Below, piece by piece: positions 1 to 8,623 of a DNA stretch of 64,000 nt. The stretch is taken from positions 83,604 through 147,603 of the forward strand of contig DATLZZ010000005.1 of NCBI GenBank assembly GCA_035573715.1. The letters run 5' to 3'. This stretch comes from JACPRL01 sp035573715. GTDB taxonomy: Bacteria; Acidobacteriota; Terriglobia; Acidiferrales; 2-02-FULL-67-57. Each line of letters starts with the position of its first letter. Positions within the stretch are counted from its first letter, which is position 1. The notes under the pieces were generated by a model, which was not told the DNA's origin, made no database searches, and worked only from the letters and a program-made list of their open reading frames with translations. The position numbers were made by a program, and so were the translations under genes.

Positions 1-1
1 G

Positions 2-967
2 CTCTACTACCGGCCGTCGCCCGGCGAAGCCTTTGAGAGCGTGCAGTTCATTATGACCAAGGTGCGCTTCGGTTGGCTGATCCGTGGAATCCACGCCTGG
101 GCGGCCAACCTGCTTATCTTCACTGCGTTCCTGCACATGTTCTCCACGTTTTTCCTGAAAGCCTATCGTGCGCCGCGGGAGTTGACTTGGGTGAGCGGGT
201 GTATAGCACTCTTCCTCTTTCTCGCCTTCGGCTTCAGCGGCTACCTGCTGCCGTGGAACGAGCTGGCGTTCTTCGCCACCAAGGTGGGCACGGAGATGAT
301 GGCGGCGGTGCCGATTATCGGGCACTGGCTGCTCACCTTCTTCCGCGGCGGGGAGGAAGTGACCGGCGCGACGCTGACGCGCTTCTTCGGTTTCCATGTG
401 GCGCTGCTGCCCGGTGTGACCTTGCTCGTCGTCGCCATTCACCTTGCGCTCATCCAGCGTCAGGGTATCAGCGTCCCGCCGGGCCTGGAGCCGGCGATGC
501 ACGTGCTGGCCCACCTGCGCAAGCGCGATCCCGAGGCCGCCGAGCTCTGGCTCAAGGCGGCGGGCATCGAGACCGAAATCCGCGAGATGAAGTTTTTCCC
601 CAATTTCCTGCTTCGGGAGTTGATGGCCTGGTACATCGCCCTCGGCGTGCTGGCCACCCTGGCGGCCTTCGACCCGTGGGAGCTGGGCGTCAAGGCCGAC
701 CCGTTCGCACCCACCCCGGCGGGCATCCACCCGGAGTGGTATTTCCTGGCGGTCTTTCAAACTCTGAAGCTGCTCCCCGCTAAGCTGCTGTGGATTGAAG
801 GCGAGCAGTTCGGCCTTCTGGTGTTTTCCGGCGCCGCGCTGCTCTGGCTGCTGGTGCCGTTTCTTGACCGCAATCCCGAAGGCCGCAGCGGGCGCATATT
901 CAAAGTCGTGGGTGTTGCCGTCGTGCTTTACATGGTTGCGATGTCCATCTGGGGCTGGATGGGTTAG
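2..967 (+). CDS. Cytochrome b (b6-like, fused to subunit IV-like half), 5' truncated
   Basis: This is the quinol-oxidising membrane subunit of a cytochrome bc-type complex. The reading frame is open to the window edge, so the N-terminus lies outside. Two haem-ligand His pairs are visible: GIHAW...FLHMF (14 residues apart) and FHVALL...AIHLAL (15 apart, the spacing of cytochrome b6 rather than mitochondrial b). The Qo-site PEWY motif sits in [11 protein letters not shown], so the subunit-IV half is fused on. Several hydrophobic helices follow, ending in a C-terminal membrane helix. The next gene, a nine-haem cytochrome c, begins 5 bp downstream, which suggests that multihaem proteins replace cytochrome c1/f in this complex (inference). 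Confidence 0.93.
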   Translation, partial: LYYRPSPGEAFESVQFIMTKVRFGWLIRGIHAWAANLLIFTAFLHMFSTFFLKAYRAPRELTWVSGCIALFLFLAFGFSGYLLPWNELAFFATKVGTEMMAAVPIIGHWLLTFFRGGEEVTGATLTRFFGFHVALLPGVTLLVVAIHLALIQRQGISVPPGLEPAMHVLAHLRKRDPEAAELWLKAAGIETEIREMKFFPNFLLRELMAWYIALGVLATLAAFDPWELGVKADPFAPTPAGIHPEWYFLAVFQTLKLLPAKLLWIEGEQFGLLVFSGAALLWLLVPFLDRNPEGRSGRIFKVVGVAVVLYMVAMSIWGWMG

Positions 968-972
968 AAGGG

Positions 973-2262
973 ATGAGAGTTCTCCGCATCGGATTGCTGG
1001 CGCTGTTGGCCCTGGGGTTCGCCGGCGTGGGCTTCTCCCAATCGCCGACCGCGGCTCCTCCGGCAGCGCTGACGACCGACACCTGCGTGAGCTGCCATTC
1101 GACGCTGGGCGACGAGCCGGCGGCGAAATTCACCGACGACATCCACCACGCCCGCGGACTTTCCTGCGCCGCCTGCCACGGCGGCGACCCCACTTCGGAT
1201 GATATGCGGGTCTCGATGAGTCCCGCGCGCGGCTTCCGCGGCAAGCCCTCGCGCCAGCAGATTCCCCAGTTGTGCGCGCGCTGCCACTCGGACGCGGCCT
1301 TGATGCGCGGCTACAACCCGTCGCTGCGCACCGACCAGTTGGCGCAATACCTGACCAGCATCCACGGCAAGCGCCTGGCGCAGGGGGATACGCGCGTGGC
1401 CGTCTGCACCGATTGCCACAGCGTGCACGACATCCGCCCGGCCTCGAATCCGCTCTCCAGCGTCCATCCGCTGCGCATCCCGCAAACCTGCGCCCACTGC
1501 CACGCCGACGCCGAGCGCATGAAACCCTACAAGATTGCCACCGATCAGTTCACCGAGTATCGCGCCAGCGTCCACTACGAGAAGCTGGAGGCGGGCGATC
1601 TGGCGGCGCCGACCTGCGCCACCTGCCACGGCAACCACGGGGCTGCGCCGCCGGGCGTGGCCTCGGTGGAGCGCGTCTGCGGCACCTGCCACGTTTTTCA
1701 GGAGCAGCTCTTCAACGAAAGCCCGCACAAGCAGCCGTGGGAGAAGGTGGGCTTTGCAGCCTGCTCCACCTGCCACGGCAACCATCGCATCGAGCACACC
1801 CGCGACGCGCTGGTGGGCACGACCCCTGAAGCCGTCTGCACCCGTTGCCATTCCGAAGGCGACGCTGGCTGGACAACGGCGGAGAAGATCAGCGCCCAGC
1901 TCAACGAGCTCGAGACTTCGCTCCAAGGCGCGGTGCAACTGATGGACCGCGTGGAACGCGCCGGCATGGAAGTCGGCGAAGCCCGCCTCGCTCTCGCCAA
2001 CGCTCAGGAGAAGCTCATTAAGGCGCGCGTCGACGTGCACGCCTTCAACGCGGCCCGTGTCGAAGCGACGGTGAGCAGCGGCTTGGAGTTCACGGCCCAG
2101 GCGCGCAAGATGGGCAAGGAGGCGCTGGCGGAGCTGGCCTTTCGCCGACGGGGGTTGGCGCTCTCGCTCATCATCATTGCCTGGGTGGTCTTGAGCCTTT
2201 GGTTGCTGATTCGCCACCTCGAGCGCCGGTCGGTATCAGAGCAGAATGTCAGCCGCCGGTGA
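973..2262 (+). CDS. Nonahaem cytochrome c with C-terminal membrane anchor
   Basis: Exported multihaem c-type cytochrome of 429 residues. A signal peptide (LLALLALGFAGVGFS) is followed by nine CxxCH sites: CVSCH, CAACH, CARCH, CTDCH, CAHCH, CATCH, CGTCH, CSTCH and CTRCH. A helical, haem-free stretch follows, then a C-terminal membrane helix (LSLIIIAWVVLSLWLLI) with a short basic cytoplasmic tail. It starts 5 bp after the cytochrome b stop and is probably co-transcribed, so it likely takes electrons from that complex on the periplasmic side. The family resembles cytochrome c3/c7-like and NapC-associated multihaem proteins; the exact partner cannot be told from sequence. Confidence 0.9.
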   Translation: MRVLRIGLLALLALGFAGVGFSQSPTAAPPAALTTDTCVSCHSTLGDEPAAKFTDDIHHARGLSCAACHGGDPTSDDMRVSMSPARGFRGKPSRQQIPQLCARCHSDAALMRGYNPSLRTDQLAQYLTSIHGKRLAQGDTRVAVCTDCHSVHDIRPASNPLSSVHPLRIPQTCAHCHADAERMKPYKIATDQFTEYRASVHYEKLEAGDLAAPTCATCHGNHGAAPPGVASVERVCGTCHVFQEQLFNESPHKQPWEKVGFAACSTCHGNHRIEHTRDALVGTTPEAVCTRCHSEGDAGWTTAEKISAQLNELETSLQGAVQLMDRVERAGMEVGEARLALANAQEKLIKARVDVHAFNAARVEATVSSGLEFTAQARKMGKEALAELAFRRRGLALSLIIIAWVVLSLWLLIRHLERRSVSEQNVSRR

Positions 2263-2389
2263 GGGTTTACTCCCAACTGCCGACATTTTGACCAAGCCGC
2301 TCTTTCCGTAACTCTCTTCTTCTTCAATGCCTTAGCGGGTTTTCAAATGGCCCGCCGCGTGCCCATGTAAAAAGCGAGGGAGGTGCGCA

Positions 2390-2728
2390 ATGGCTCGAAA
2401 AGTAGCGGCGGTGCTGATAGGGATTCTCGTGGCCCTAGCGTTGGCGAGTTGGGCGTTCGGCGCAACCGGCAACGCGGAGGCGGGCAAAGCGGTCTACGAC
2501 AAGAAGTGCGCCTCGTGCCACGCCAAGGACGGCGCGGGCAACCCCGGCATCGCCAAGGCGATGAAGGTGGAGCTCCGCCATTTGGGCTCGAAGGAAGTGC
2601 AGGCGCAGAAGGACGAAGAGCTCAAGAAGTTCGTCACCGAGGGCACGGCGAAGAAGAAGCCCGTGAAGGGATTGAGCGACCAGGAGCTGGCCGACGTCAT
2701 CGCCTACGTGAGGACGCTGAAGAAGTAG
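2390..2728 (+). CDS. Monohaem class I cytochrome c
   Basis: Small periplasmic electron carrier of 112 residues. It has a signal peptide (VAAVLIGILVALALASWAFG), one CASCH haem site near residue 41, and a C-terminal helix ELADVIAYVRTLKK typical of cytochrome c class I (Pfam Cytochrom_C/CccA type). A Met in AKAMKVEL could be the sixth haem ligand, but the usual distal Met position is not clear. A strong ribosome site (GAGGGAGGT) precedes the ATG. It lies between the nonahaem cytochrome and a hemerythrin-like gene and probably shuttles electrons between membrane complexes. Confidence 0.88.
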   Translation: MARKVAAVLIGILVALALASWAFGATGNAEAGKAVYDKKCASCHAKDGAGNPGIAKAMKVELRHLGSKEVQAQKDEELKKFVTEGTAKKKPVKGLSDQELADVIAYVRTLKK

Positions 2729-2743
2729 TACGATACGGGGGCG

Positions 2744-3256
2744 ATGAAGCGTCACCCCAGTCTGCACGCGCTCAGTGAGCATCATCACCACGCGTTGGTG
2801 CAGGCGCTCCAGATCAAGCGTCTTTCCGGCCGGCCCGCGGCCAAGCGCGAAGACCACGCCCGCCTGCTGGCGCGCGAATTCCTGCGCTTCTGGCGCCGCG
2901 CCGGCCGGCGGCATTTCCGGGAAGAGGAAGAGCTTTTGCTCCCCGCCTATGCCCGCCACGTCCCCCTGGAGAGCGACGCCGCGGTCATCCGTATGCTGGC
3001 CGACCACGCCGCCATTCGCAGCCGGATTGACGGGCTGCAACAATTGCTCGCCGCGGGCGAGGCGCTGGAAAAGCACCTGGCAGCACTGGGGCGCGCGCTC
3101 CACGACCACGTGCGCCTCGAAGAAAACGAGATCTTTCCTCGCATCGAAGCGACGCTGGGCGATGACGACCTGCGGCGGCTGCGCCTGAGCCGCCTGCATG
3201 GCGCCCGCGGCCCCGGCCGAAAAATTAGGATGAAATCGACAAAGAAAGGAGGATAG
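2744..3256 (+). CDS. Hemerythrin-like HHE domain protein
   Basis: Predicted cytoplasmic four-helix protein of 170 residues. His and Glu residues are spaced as in the hemerythrin HHE family: LSEHHHHALV near the N-terminus, RHFREEEELLLPAY, LADHAAIR, and HDHVRLEENEIFP. These would bind a di-iron centre that senses or stores O2 or NO, or repairs iron-sulphur centres. It follows the cytochrome c gene by 15 bp. A second HHE protein occurs at 8017-8511, so this respiratory block carries two. The partner and the ligand are unknown. Confidence 0.85.
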   Translation: MKRHPSLHALSEHHHHALVQALQIKRLSGRPAAKREDHARLLAREFLRFWRRAGRRHFREEEELLLPAYARHVPLESDAAVIRMLADHAAIRSRIDGLQQLLAAGEALEKHLAALGRALHDHVRLEENEIFPRIEATLGDDDLRRLRLSRLHGARGPGRKIRMKSTKKGG

Positions 3257-3285
3257 ACTTTGCGACGCGACTTTGTACCGAGGCT

Positions 3286-4734
3286 ATGATACTCACTGGT
3301 TTACCAGGCCGGCTGCTGCGGCCGGTTTTCTATCTCGGCAACAACCGCCTCAGCCAGTTCGGCGTGGTGCTGACCACCAGCAGCGCTGTCACCCTGATCA
3401 GCTTCTATACCACTGACTTCTTCGGCATCCACGTCAGCCCCTACTGGGGAATCATCGGCTACCTGATGCTGCCGGGAGTGTTTGTCTTCGGGCTGCTGCT
3501 CATCCCGGCGGGCATCTGGCGGCGCTACCGCTCGGAGAAGGGCGCCGGCGCGCTGCCGCTTGAGTACCCGCAAATCGACCTCCGCGACCCCAGACTGCGC
3601 GAGACGCTTCTGTTCGTCCTGATCATGACCGGGATCAACCTGATAATCTTTCTCACCGCCAGCTACAAGGGCGTGCACTACATGGACTCGGTGCAGTTCT
3701 GCGGACAGACCTGCCACTCGGTAATGCAGCCGGAGTACACCGCCTACTTGAATTCACCCCACGCCCGTGTGCCGTGCGTCGAATGCCACATCGGGCCGGG
3801 CGCGCCGTGGTTTGTGCGGTCGAAACTTTCCGGCGCCTACCAGGTGATCTCGGTGAATCTGAATCTTTATTCCCGGCCGATTCCGACGCCGATTGAAAAC
3901 CTGCGCCCGTCACGGGAAACCTGTGAGCAGTGCCACTGGCCGCTGAAGTTCGTGGGCGACCGGGTGGTGGTCAAGCCCAAGTTCGCCGAGGATGAGGCAA
4001 ACACCGCCACCAAGACCGTGCTGCTGATGCACATCGGCGGGCTCGACCCCCTCACGCAGGAGCCCCGCGGCAACCACGGCGTCCACCTCCAGCCCGGCTC
4101 GCGCATCGAGTACGTGGCCGCCGACCACGCCCGCCAGGAAATCCCCTACGTGCGCTACCAAAAGCCCAACGGCGAGGTGCTCGAGTTCGTCTCTTCCGAC
4201 AAGCCCATTGACGAGCTGCGCCGCGGCGAGTTGCGGCTGATGGACTGCATGGACTGCCACAACCGGCCCACCCACACCTTTCAGATGCCCGACGCGGCGG
4301 TCAACCAGGCCCTGGCCGCCGGTGTTGTTGACCCGTCACTGCCGTGGATCAAGAAGCAAAGCATGGCCGTCTTGCAGAAGGAGTACGCTTCGCACGAAGC
4401 CGCAGCGCAGGAAATCCCACAACAATTGCGCGAGTTCTACCGCGCGCACTACCCGGAGGTGTTCGAGTCGCGTCGTCCGGTAATTGATCGCAGTGCCCAG
4501 ACGCTGGTCGGCATCTATCAGCGCAATGTTTTCCCGCAGATGAAAATCTCCTGGGGGACTTACCCCAACAACCTCGGCCACAACGCTTTCCCGGGCTGCT
4601 TCCGTTGCCACGACGGCGCGCACACCACGCCCGACGGCTCGGTCTCCATCCCCAGCGATTGCAGCACCTGTCATTCCCTGTTGGCGGTGGAAGAGCCCAA
4701 CCCGCCCATTCTCGAATCCCTGCGCGTCAACTAG
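3286..4734 (+). CDS. NapC/NirT-type membrane multihaem cytochrome c
   Basis: Membrane-bound multihaem cytochrome of 482 residues that probably passes electrons from the quinol pool to periplasmic acceptors. Three hydrophobic segments occupy the first ~125 residues (around LTTSSAVTLISFY, YLMLPGVFVFGLLLIPAG, LLFVLIMTGINLIIFL). Haem sites follow: CGQTCH (a CX3CH site), CVECH, CEQCH, CMDCH, CFRCH and CSTCH, so up to six haems. The pattern VQFCGQTCHSVMQPEYTAY is typical of acidobacterial NapC/NirT-like proteins. The start ATG at 3286 gives the first membrane segment. It ends the first cytochrome cluster. Confidence 0.88.
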   Translation: MILTGLPGRLLRPVFYLGNNRLSQFGVVLTTSSAVTLISFYTTDFFGIHVSPYWGIIGYLMLPGVFVFGLLLIPAGIWRRYRSEKGAGALPLEYPQIDLRDPRLRETLLFVLIMTGINLIIFLTASYKGVHYMDSVQFCGQTCHSVMQPEYTAYLNSPHARVPCVECHIGPGAPWFVRSKLSGAYQVISVNLNLYSRPIPTPIENLRPSRETCEQCHWPLKFVGDRVVVKPKFAEDEANTATKTVLLMHIGGLDPLTQEPRGNHGVHLQPGSRIEYVAADHARQEIPYVRYQKPNGEVLEFVSSDKPIDELRRGELRLMDCMDCHNRPTHTFQMPDAAVNQALAAGVVDPSLPWIKKQSMAVLQKEYASHEAAAQEIPQQLREFYRAHYPEVFESRRPVIDRSAQTLVGIYQRNVFPQMKISWGTYPNNLGHNAFPGCFRCHDGAHTTPDGSVSIPSDCSTCHSLLAVEEPNPPILESLRVN

Positions 4735-4918
4735 TTGACTTCCCGCCGTGGGTGATTAGGCCCAGGGTTCTTGCCGCATGGGTGGTTAACCGCGCAGGGT
4801 TGACCCTGTCACCCGTGGCCGCCAACAATTATGCCCTTGTTTTCTTATAGATACGGGAAAGCCGGCCCCTCTCTGAAATGGCCACCTGTGTGCATTTGTT
4901 ACGCCGGAGGCAAGGGCT

Positions 4919-5371
4919 ATGGATACTCACACCTACAAGGTGGCTGTCACCTGGATGGGCAACGGCTTGGGCGAGGCCGAAGCTGAGAAAGTCGAAGTTC
5001 CGGTGTTCTTCTCCGCCCCACCGGAATTCGGCGGCACGCCCGGGCTTTGGTCACCCGAACACTTGCTGGTGCTGGCGGCCAACAGTTGCTTCATGAGCAC
5101 GCTGATGGCGCTGGCACAACACAGCAAGCTGACCGTCGTCGGCTATCGCGCGCAGGCTGAAGGCCGACTGGAGAAGATCCCCGGTCAGGGGTACCGGATG
5201 ACCGAGATTGTCCTCCAGCCGGTGGCGACCGTGCAGAGTGAAGAGAGCATAGCCCTTGCCCAACATCTTTTGGAGAAAGCGGAACGAGGGTGCATCGTGG
5301 CCAATGCGCTCAAGGTCCCCATCCGCGTGGATGCGCGGGTGGAGATCGTTGAGCCGGCCCCGGTGGGCTGA
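4919..5371 (+). CDS. OsmC family protein
   Basis: OsmC/Ohr family peroxidase-like protein of 150 residues. Two conserved redox Cys are visible, in LVLAANSCFMST and in AERGCIVANAL, at the spacing of the family. Members reduce organic hydroperoxides with thiols in the cytoplasm. A good ribosome site (GGAGGCAAGGGCT) precedes the ATG. It starts a run of three closely spaced genes with the two small Cys-rich proteins downstream. Its placement between cytochrome genes fits a role against oxidants made by the respiratory chain (inference). Confidence 0.9.
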   Translation: MDTHTYKVAVTWMGNGLGEAEAEKVEVPVFFSAPPEFGGTPGLWSPEHLLVLAANSCFMSTLMALAQHSKLTVVGYRAQAEGRLEKIPGQGYRMTEIVLQPVATVQSEESIALAQHLLEKAERGCIVANALKVPIRVDARVEIVEPAPVG

Positions 5372-5382
5372 AGGAGGACATC

Positions 5383-5577
5383 ATGGAGTGCTTGATTTGC
5401 GGACGCGTCCTGCCGCCGCTGACTGAAGTGCTGGCCCAGACGCCGACTGGCACGCACTGCCCGCACTGCTGGACGCGTGTTCGTCGGCCCGAGGCCGGCG
5501 GGTTGCGTCTGGTTCCGGTGGTTGCCGGCAAGCGCAAGAGTGAACGGCGCGCCCCGGCTCTGAGGCGGGCGGCTTGA
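5383..5577 (+). CDS. Small zinc-ribbon-like protein
   Basis: Hypothetical protein of 64 residues. Two Cys pairs, CLIC near residue 3 and CPHC near residue 26, probably bind one zinc ion. The C-terminal third is basic. AGGAGGACATC precedes the ATG, so translation from here is likely. It is 12 bp after the OsmC-family gene and 18 bp before the next small gene, so the three probably form one operon. No function can be assigned. Confidence 0.65.
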   Translation: MECLICGRVLPPLTEVLAQTPTGTHCPHCWTRVRRPEAGGLRLVPVVAGKRKSERRAPALRRAA

Positions 5578-5595
5578 CGCGTCGGAGAGCTGGCG

Positions 5596-5928
5596 ATGAG
5601 CACCGTCGCCAAACGCGAGATGGCCCAACGCCTCCGCGACGAAGCCGAAGACATCCGGCGCCACGGGCTGAGCAATTTCTTCGCCCACACCTTTGCCTGC
5701 GCCCGCTACGGTCAGGCCAGCAAGGATCGGCCAGAGGACCGCTGCGGGAACTGCCCGATGCGGCCCTTCGTCCCCGCAGACTATCGCGAAGAGGCGTTCC
5801 CTTGCCAGCACATCAATGAGCAGGGCTGGGACCTGGCGGCGGAGGAGGCCGAGCTGGCCACCAGCTATGTCGCTTGGCTGCTGAAGACCGCGGCCGAGCT
5901 CGAAGCCGAAGCGCAGAAGAGTTCTTGA
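5596..5928 (+). CDS. Hypothetical Cys-containing protein
   Basis: Protein of 110 residues, not recognised. Four Cys in the middle (FACARYG, RCGNCPMRPF, EEAFPCQH) plus two His could bind a metal or an iron-sulphur centre. Both ends are helical and charged. GGAGAGCTGGCG lies before the ATG. It follows the zinc-ribbon gene directly and precedes the radical SAM gene by about 105 bp. Its place beside haem and nitroreductase genes hints at a redox or metal role, but this is only context. Confidence 0.6.
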   Translation: MSTVAKREMAQRLRDEAEDIRRHGLSNFFAHTFACARYGQASKDRPEDRCGNCPMRPFVPADYREEAFPCQHINEQGWDLAAEEAELATSYVAWLLKTAAELEAEAQKSS

Positions 5929-6033
5929 ACTACGAAGTCGGGGGCGGTCGGGAGCACACAAACGGCGAATAAGTCTCAAGACTAGCCGAGTGCCTCAGCC
6001 ACTCCAGGCCGCCCCCCCAAAGAGAGAGTCGGC

Positions 6034-7281
6034 ATGACCACAGAGGTTGCTCCTCGCGGATCAGCGGGTACAGAGCGTGACACCCCGGCTGTCCCTCGCT
6101 TGGTCTTCTGGGAGCTGACCAAAGGATGCAACTTGCGTTGTGTCCACTGTCGCGCCACCGCTCAGGAACTGGCCTCGTCCCTGGACCTGCCCACAGCCGA
6201 TGCCCTGAGGATCATCGAGCAGATTGCCAACTACGCTCGCCCGATTCTCGTCCTGAGCGGTGGCGAACCTCTGTTCCGCAAGGACCTGTTCACGCTGGCC
6301 TCGCACGCCACCGCCCGCGGGCTGCTGGTCGCCCTGGCCACCAACGGGACGATGATCACGCCCGAGGTGGCGTACCAGATCCGCGCCGCCGGCATCCGCC
6401 GCGTGGCTATCAGCTTCGACGGCGCCGATGCCGCCACCCACGACCGCTTCCGTGGCATTCCTGGGTCGTTTGAAGCGGCGCTGCGCGGGCTGCTGGCGGT
6501 ACAGGACGCCGGCATCTCCACCCAGATCAACACCACGGTAGCGCGGCACAACGTTGAGCAACTGCCGCGCATTCTGGAAATGGCTCTGACGCTGGGGGTG
6601 GACGCGCTCCACACCTTTCTGCTCGTGCCGGTGGGCTGTGGCGTCAACATCGCCGACGACCAGATGGTTCCGGCCAAGGAATACGAAAACGTTTTGCAGT
6701 GGTTTTACGAGCGTGAAAAAGAAGGCGTCATTGAGTTGAAGGCCACCTGTGCCCCGCACTACTACCGCATTCGCAAGCAGCGCCAGGTTCAGGAGCGACG
6801 CGCAGCGCAATCCTTGTCTGACTCCCCCTCCGGCACCCTGGAGGCAGATTCGCGCCCGCGCGTCGCTCCTTCTACCCCCGGGCACGGCTCACGGCATCCG
6901 CAGATGGGCGCGGTGACCAAAGGGTGCCTCGCTGGGTCGGCGGTTTGCTTCATCTCGCACCAGGGCGAAGTCTATCCCTGCGGCTACCTGCCGGTGCTGG
7001 CCGGCGACCTCCGTCGCCAGTCCTTCGCCGAAATCTGGGAGCAGTCGCTCGTCTTCGCCACCTTGCGCGACCCCGACAACCTGAAGGGCAAGTGCGGCGC
7101 TTGCGAGTTCCGCAAGCTCTGTCTCGGCTGCCGCGCCCGCGCCTACGCCGCCACCGGTGATTTCCTCGATGAAGAACCCTTCTGCGCCTATCGCCCCAAA
7201 GGCTTCTCTTCCGTCTCGCCCCCGAACCACCTACATCAATCGAACGGGAGCCCGCCGCTCGCGCTGGAGGTGATTACGTGA
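6034..7281 (+). CDS. Radical SAM/SPASM protein, AhbC/AhbD/NirJ-like (haem maturation)
   Basis: Radical SAM enzyme of 415 residues. The N-terminal 4Fe-4S motif is C32-x3-C36-x2-C39 in FWELTKGCNLRCVHC, followed by LSGGEPLF. The C-terminal SPASM-like Cys cluster includes CFISHQGEVYPCGYLP, CGACEFRKLCLGC and EPFC. This layout fits the siroheme-to-haem enzymes AhbC/AhbD and the d1-haem enzyme NirJ. Residues ~250-285 are a low-complexity insertion (SDSPSGTLEADSRP...) just before the SPASM part. A haem role suits the many multihaem cytochromes around it, but a peptide-modifying SPASM enzyme cannot be excluded. Its stop overlaps the next start (GTGA). Confidence 0.82.
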   Translation: MTTEVAPRGSAGTERDTPAVPRLVFWELTKGCNLRCVHCRATAQELASSLDLPTADALRIIEQIANYARPILVLSGGEPLFRKDLFTLASHATARGLLVALATNGTMITPEVAYQIRAAGIRRVAISFDGADAATHDRFRGIPGSFEAALRGLLAVQDAGISTQINTTVARHNVEQLPRILEMALTLGVDALHTFLLVPVGCGVNIADDQMVPAKEYENVLQWFYEREKEGVIELKATCAPHYYRIRKQRQVQERRAAQSLSDSPSGTLEADSRPRVAPSTPGHGSRHPQMGAVTKGCLAGSAVCFISHQGEVYPCGYLPVLAGDLRRQSFAEIWEQSLVFATLRDPDNLKGKCGACEFRKLCLGCRARAYAATGDFLDEEPFCAYRPKGFSSVSPPNHLHQSNGSPPLALEVIT

Positions 7282-8015
7282 TTCGAGGCGAAGACGACAA
7301 GGGGGTCTCGCGGGTGCGGATTTTCCTGGAAGACCACGCTGCCAAGACCGCGGAAGCGGACGAAAGCGTGACCTCCGGCTGCGGCGTGGCCCGCTTCCAG
7401 TCCAAGGCCGTCCCCGCCGACCTCCTGCAAGCCCTGCTGGAAGCCGGCTGCCGCACGCCCTCGCCCTGGAACCTGCGCCCGTGGCAGTTCATCGTGGTGT
7501 GCGCCGAGGACAAACGCCGGCAGGTGCTTCGCCACTGCGTCGAGCCGGGCGCAGCGTGCACCGCCCCGGTGGTCATCGTCGCCGTTGCCAACCCGCGGGT
7601 TTGGAAGCAGGCGCCCGACCGTTTGGCGGAGCTCGTCCAGCAGGGAACTCTCTCCGCCGGCACCCAGGCGGTCCACCTGAGTCGCATCCACCGGCAGTGG
7701 AGCGTGGGCGACGCCGGGCGCGTCTTCGCCATCGCCCAGACCCACGCCGCTTTGCAGCAAATCAGCGCCGCTGCCGCCGCCCAGGGACTTTGCACCTGCT
7801 GGGTGCACGAGTTCGATGCTCCCCCGCTCGCCCGCCTCTTGCATGTGCCGGAGACTCTGGTGCTGGTTGGCGTGCTGGCTGTGGGCTACTGCGCCGAAGC
7901 GGCGCCGGTGCCCGGGCCGTCGCTGGCTCGCTGCGTCTTCGCCGAGGCCTACGGCCTGCCCTGGGGCTTGGAGCCGGAAGACACCCGCAAGAAGTCCGAC
8001 GACGAGGGGTTCTGA
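7278..8015 (+). CDS. Nitroreductase family flavoprotein
   Basis: FMN-dependent nitroreductase-like protein of 245 residues. Typical features are the FMN-contacting segment RTPSPWNLRPWQFIVV near residue 60, a middle helix with AIAQTHAALQQISAAAAAQGL, and a late VLVGVLAVGY strand. Members move hydride from NAD(P)H to nitro compounds, quinones or tetrapyrrole precursors. It starts at a GTG overlapping the radical SAM stop by 4 bp, so the two are translationally coupled and may act in one pathway. Substrate unknown. Confidence 0.83.
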   Translation: MIRGEDDKGVSRVRIFLEDHAAKTAEADESVTSGCGVARFQSKAVPADLLQALLEAGCRTPSPWNLRPWQFIVVCAEDKRRQVLRHCVEPGAACTAPVVIVAVANPRVWKQAPDRLAELVQQGTLSAGTQAVHLSRIHRQWSVGDAGRVFAIAQTHAALQQISAAAAAQGLCTCWVHEFDAPPLARLLHVPETLVLVGVLAVGYCAEAAPVPGPSLARCVFAEAYGLPWGLEPEDTRKKSDDEGF

Positions 8016-8016
8016 C

Positions 8017-8511
8017 ATGCGCGGCCAGGAGATCATCCAACAGCTCACCGCCGACCACGCCCGCCTGCGCCAGGAGCTGCGCGAGTGGGAGGCCGCGCTG
8101 GAGCAGAGCGCCGGCAGCAGCTACGCCCAGTGCCAGCACGCGCTGGCGGTGCTGCGCGAGCTCTGCCGCGTCCTCGCCAATGAGTGCCAGCACCACTTCC
8201 GCGAGGATGAAAACGTCCTCTACGCCATGGTGGAGTTTCGCCTCCCGCGCCTGCGTGCCTTGGTCGGCGAGCTGCGGGTTGACCACGATGCCTTCCGCCA
8301 GGGCCTGGAAGAGTTGCGCCGTGAGCTGGTGCGCTTTGACGCCACCGGCGAGCTCGGTCGCATGCCCGCCCTAGGGCGCGAGCTGGTGCGACTGCTACGC
8401 CGCCACCTCGAACGTGAAGAAACCGAGTTGCACCCCGTCGTGCAGCGCGAATTCCGCGAGAGCGACTGGCACGAACTCAGCCGCCTCTATGTGGACTCCC
8501 AGGTCGCATGA
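8017..8511 (+). CDS. Hemerythrin-like HHE domain protein
   Basis: Second HHE-type protein, 164 residues, predicted cytoplasmic. Ligand-like residues are seen in LTADHARLRQEL, CQHHFREDENVLY, VDHDAFRQGL and RHLEREETELHPVV, matching the di-iron hemerythrin fold. The ATG at 8017 lies 1 bp after the nitroreductase stop. Longer in-frame starts exist upstream but overlap the nitroreductase. Probably an O2/NO-responsive or iron-handling protein belonging to the radical SAM-nitroreductase operon. Confidence 0.84.
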   Translation: MRGQEIIQQLTADHARLRQELREWEAALEQSAGSSYAQCQHALAVLRELCRVLANECQHHFREDENVLYAMVEFRLPRLRALVGELRVDHDAFRQGLEELRRELVRFDATGELGRMPALGRELVRLLRRHLEREETELHPVVQREFRESDWHELSRLYVDSQVA

Positions 8512-8571
8512 CAACCACCCTCCCGAGTCGGGCCGGGCTTCCTCCCCCCGAGCCTGTGATGTCACGGGAAC

Positions 8572-8588
8572 TGTTGAAAGATTCAACA
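8572..8588. promoter_or_regulatory. Perfect palindrome upstream of the sigma-54 promoter (candidate activator site)
   Basis: TGTTGAA-AGA-TTCAACA is a perfect 7-bp inverted repeat with a 3-bp centre. It lies about 50 bp upstream of the -24/-12 element and about 63-79 bp upstream of the predicted transcript start, a usual position for a bacterial enhancer-binding protein. An NtrC-type activator is encoded at 20324-21703, but a link is only inference. Confidence 0.5.
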
Positions 8589-8623
8589 AAAAGCTTGACC
8601 TCGCAAGCTAGCAGTATATCCTC

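Noticed and set aside
964..2217. Long minus-strand open frame (417 codons) opposite the nonahaem cytochrome
   Set aside because: Its protein has no recognisable domain, while the plus frame has nine haem sites. It is a high-GC shadow.
4735..4918. Promoter for the OsmC gene (TTGACC at 4800 with AACAAT 18 bp later)
   Set aside because: Only a weak match; several equally poor candidates occur in the same stretch.
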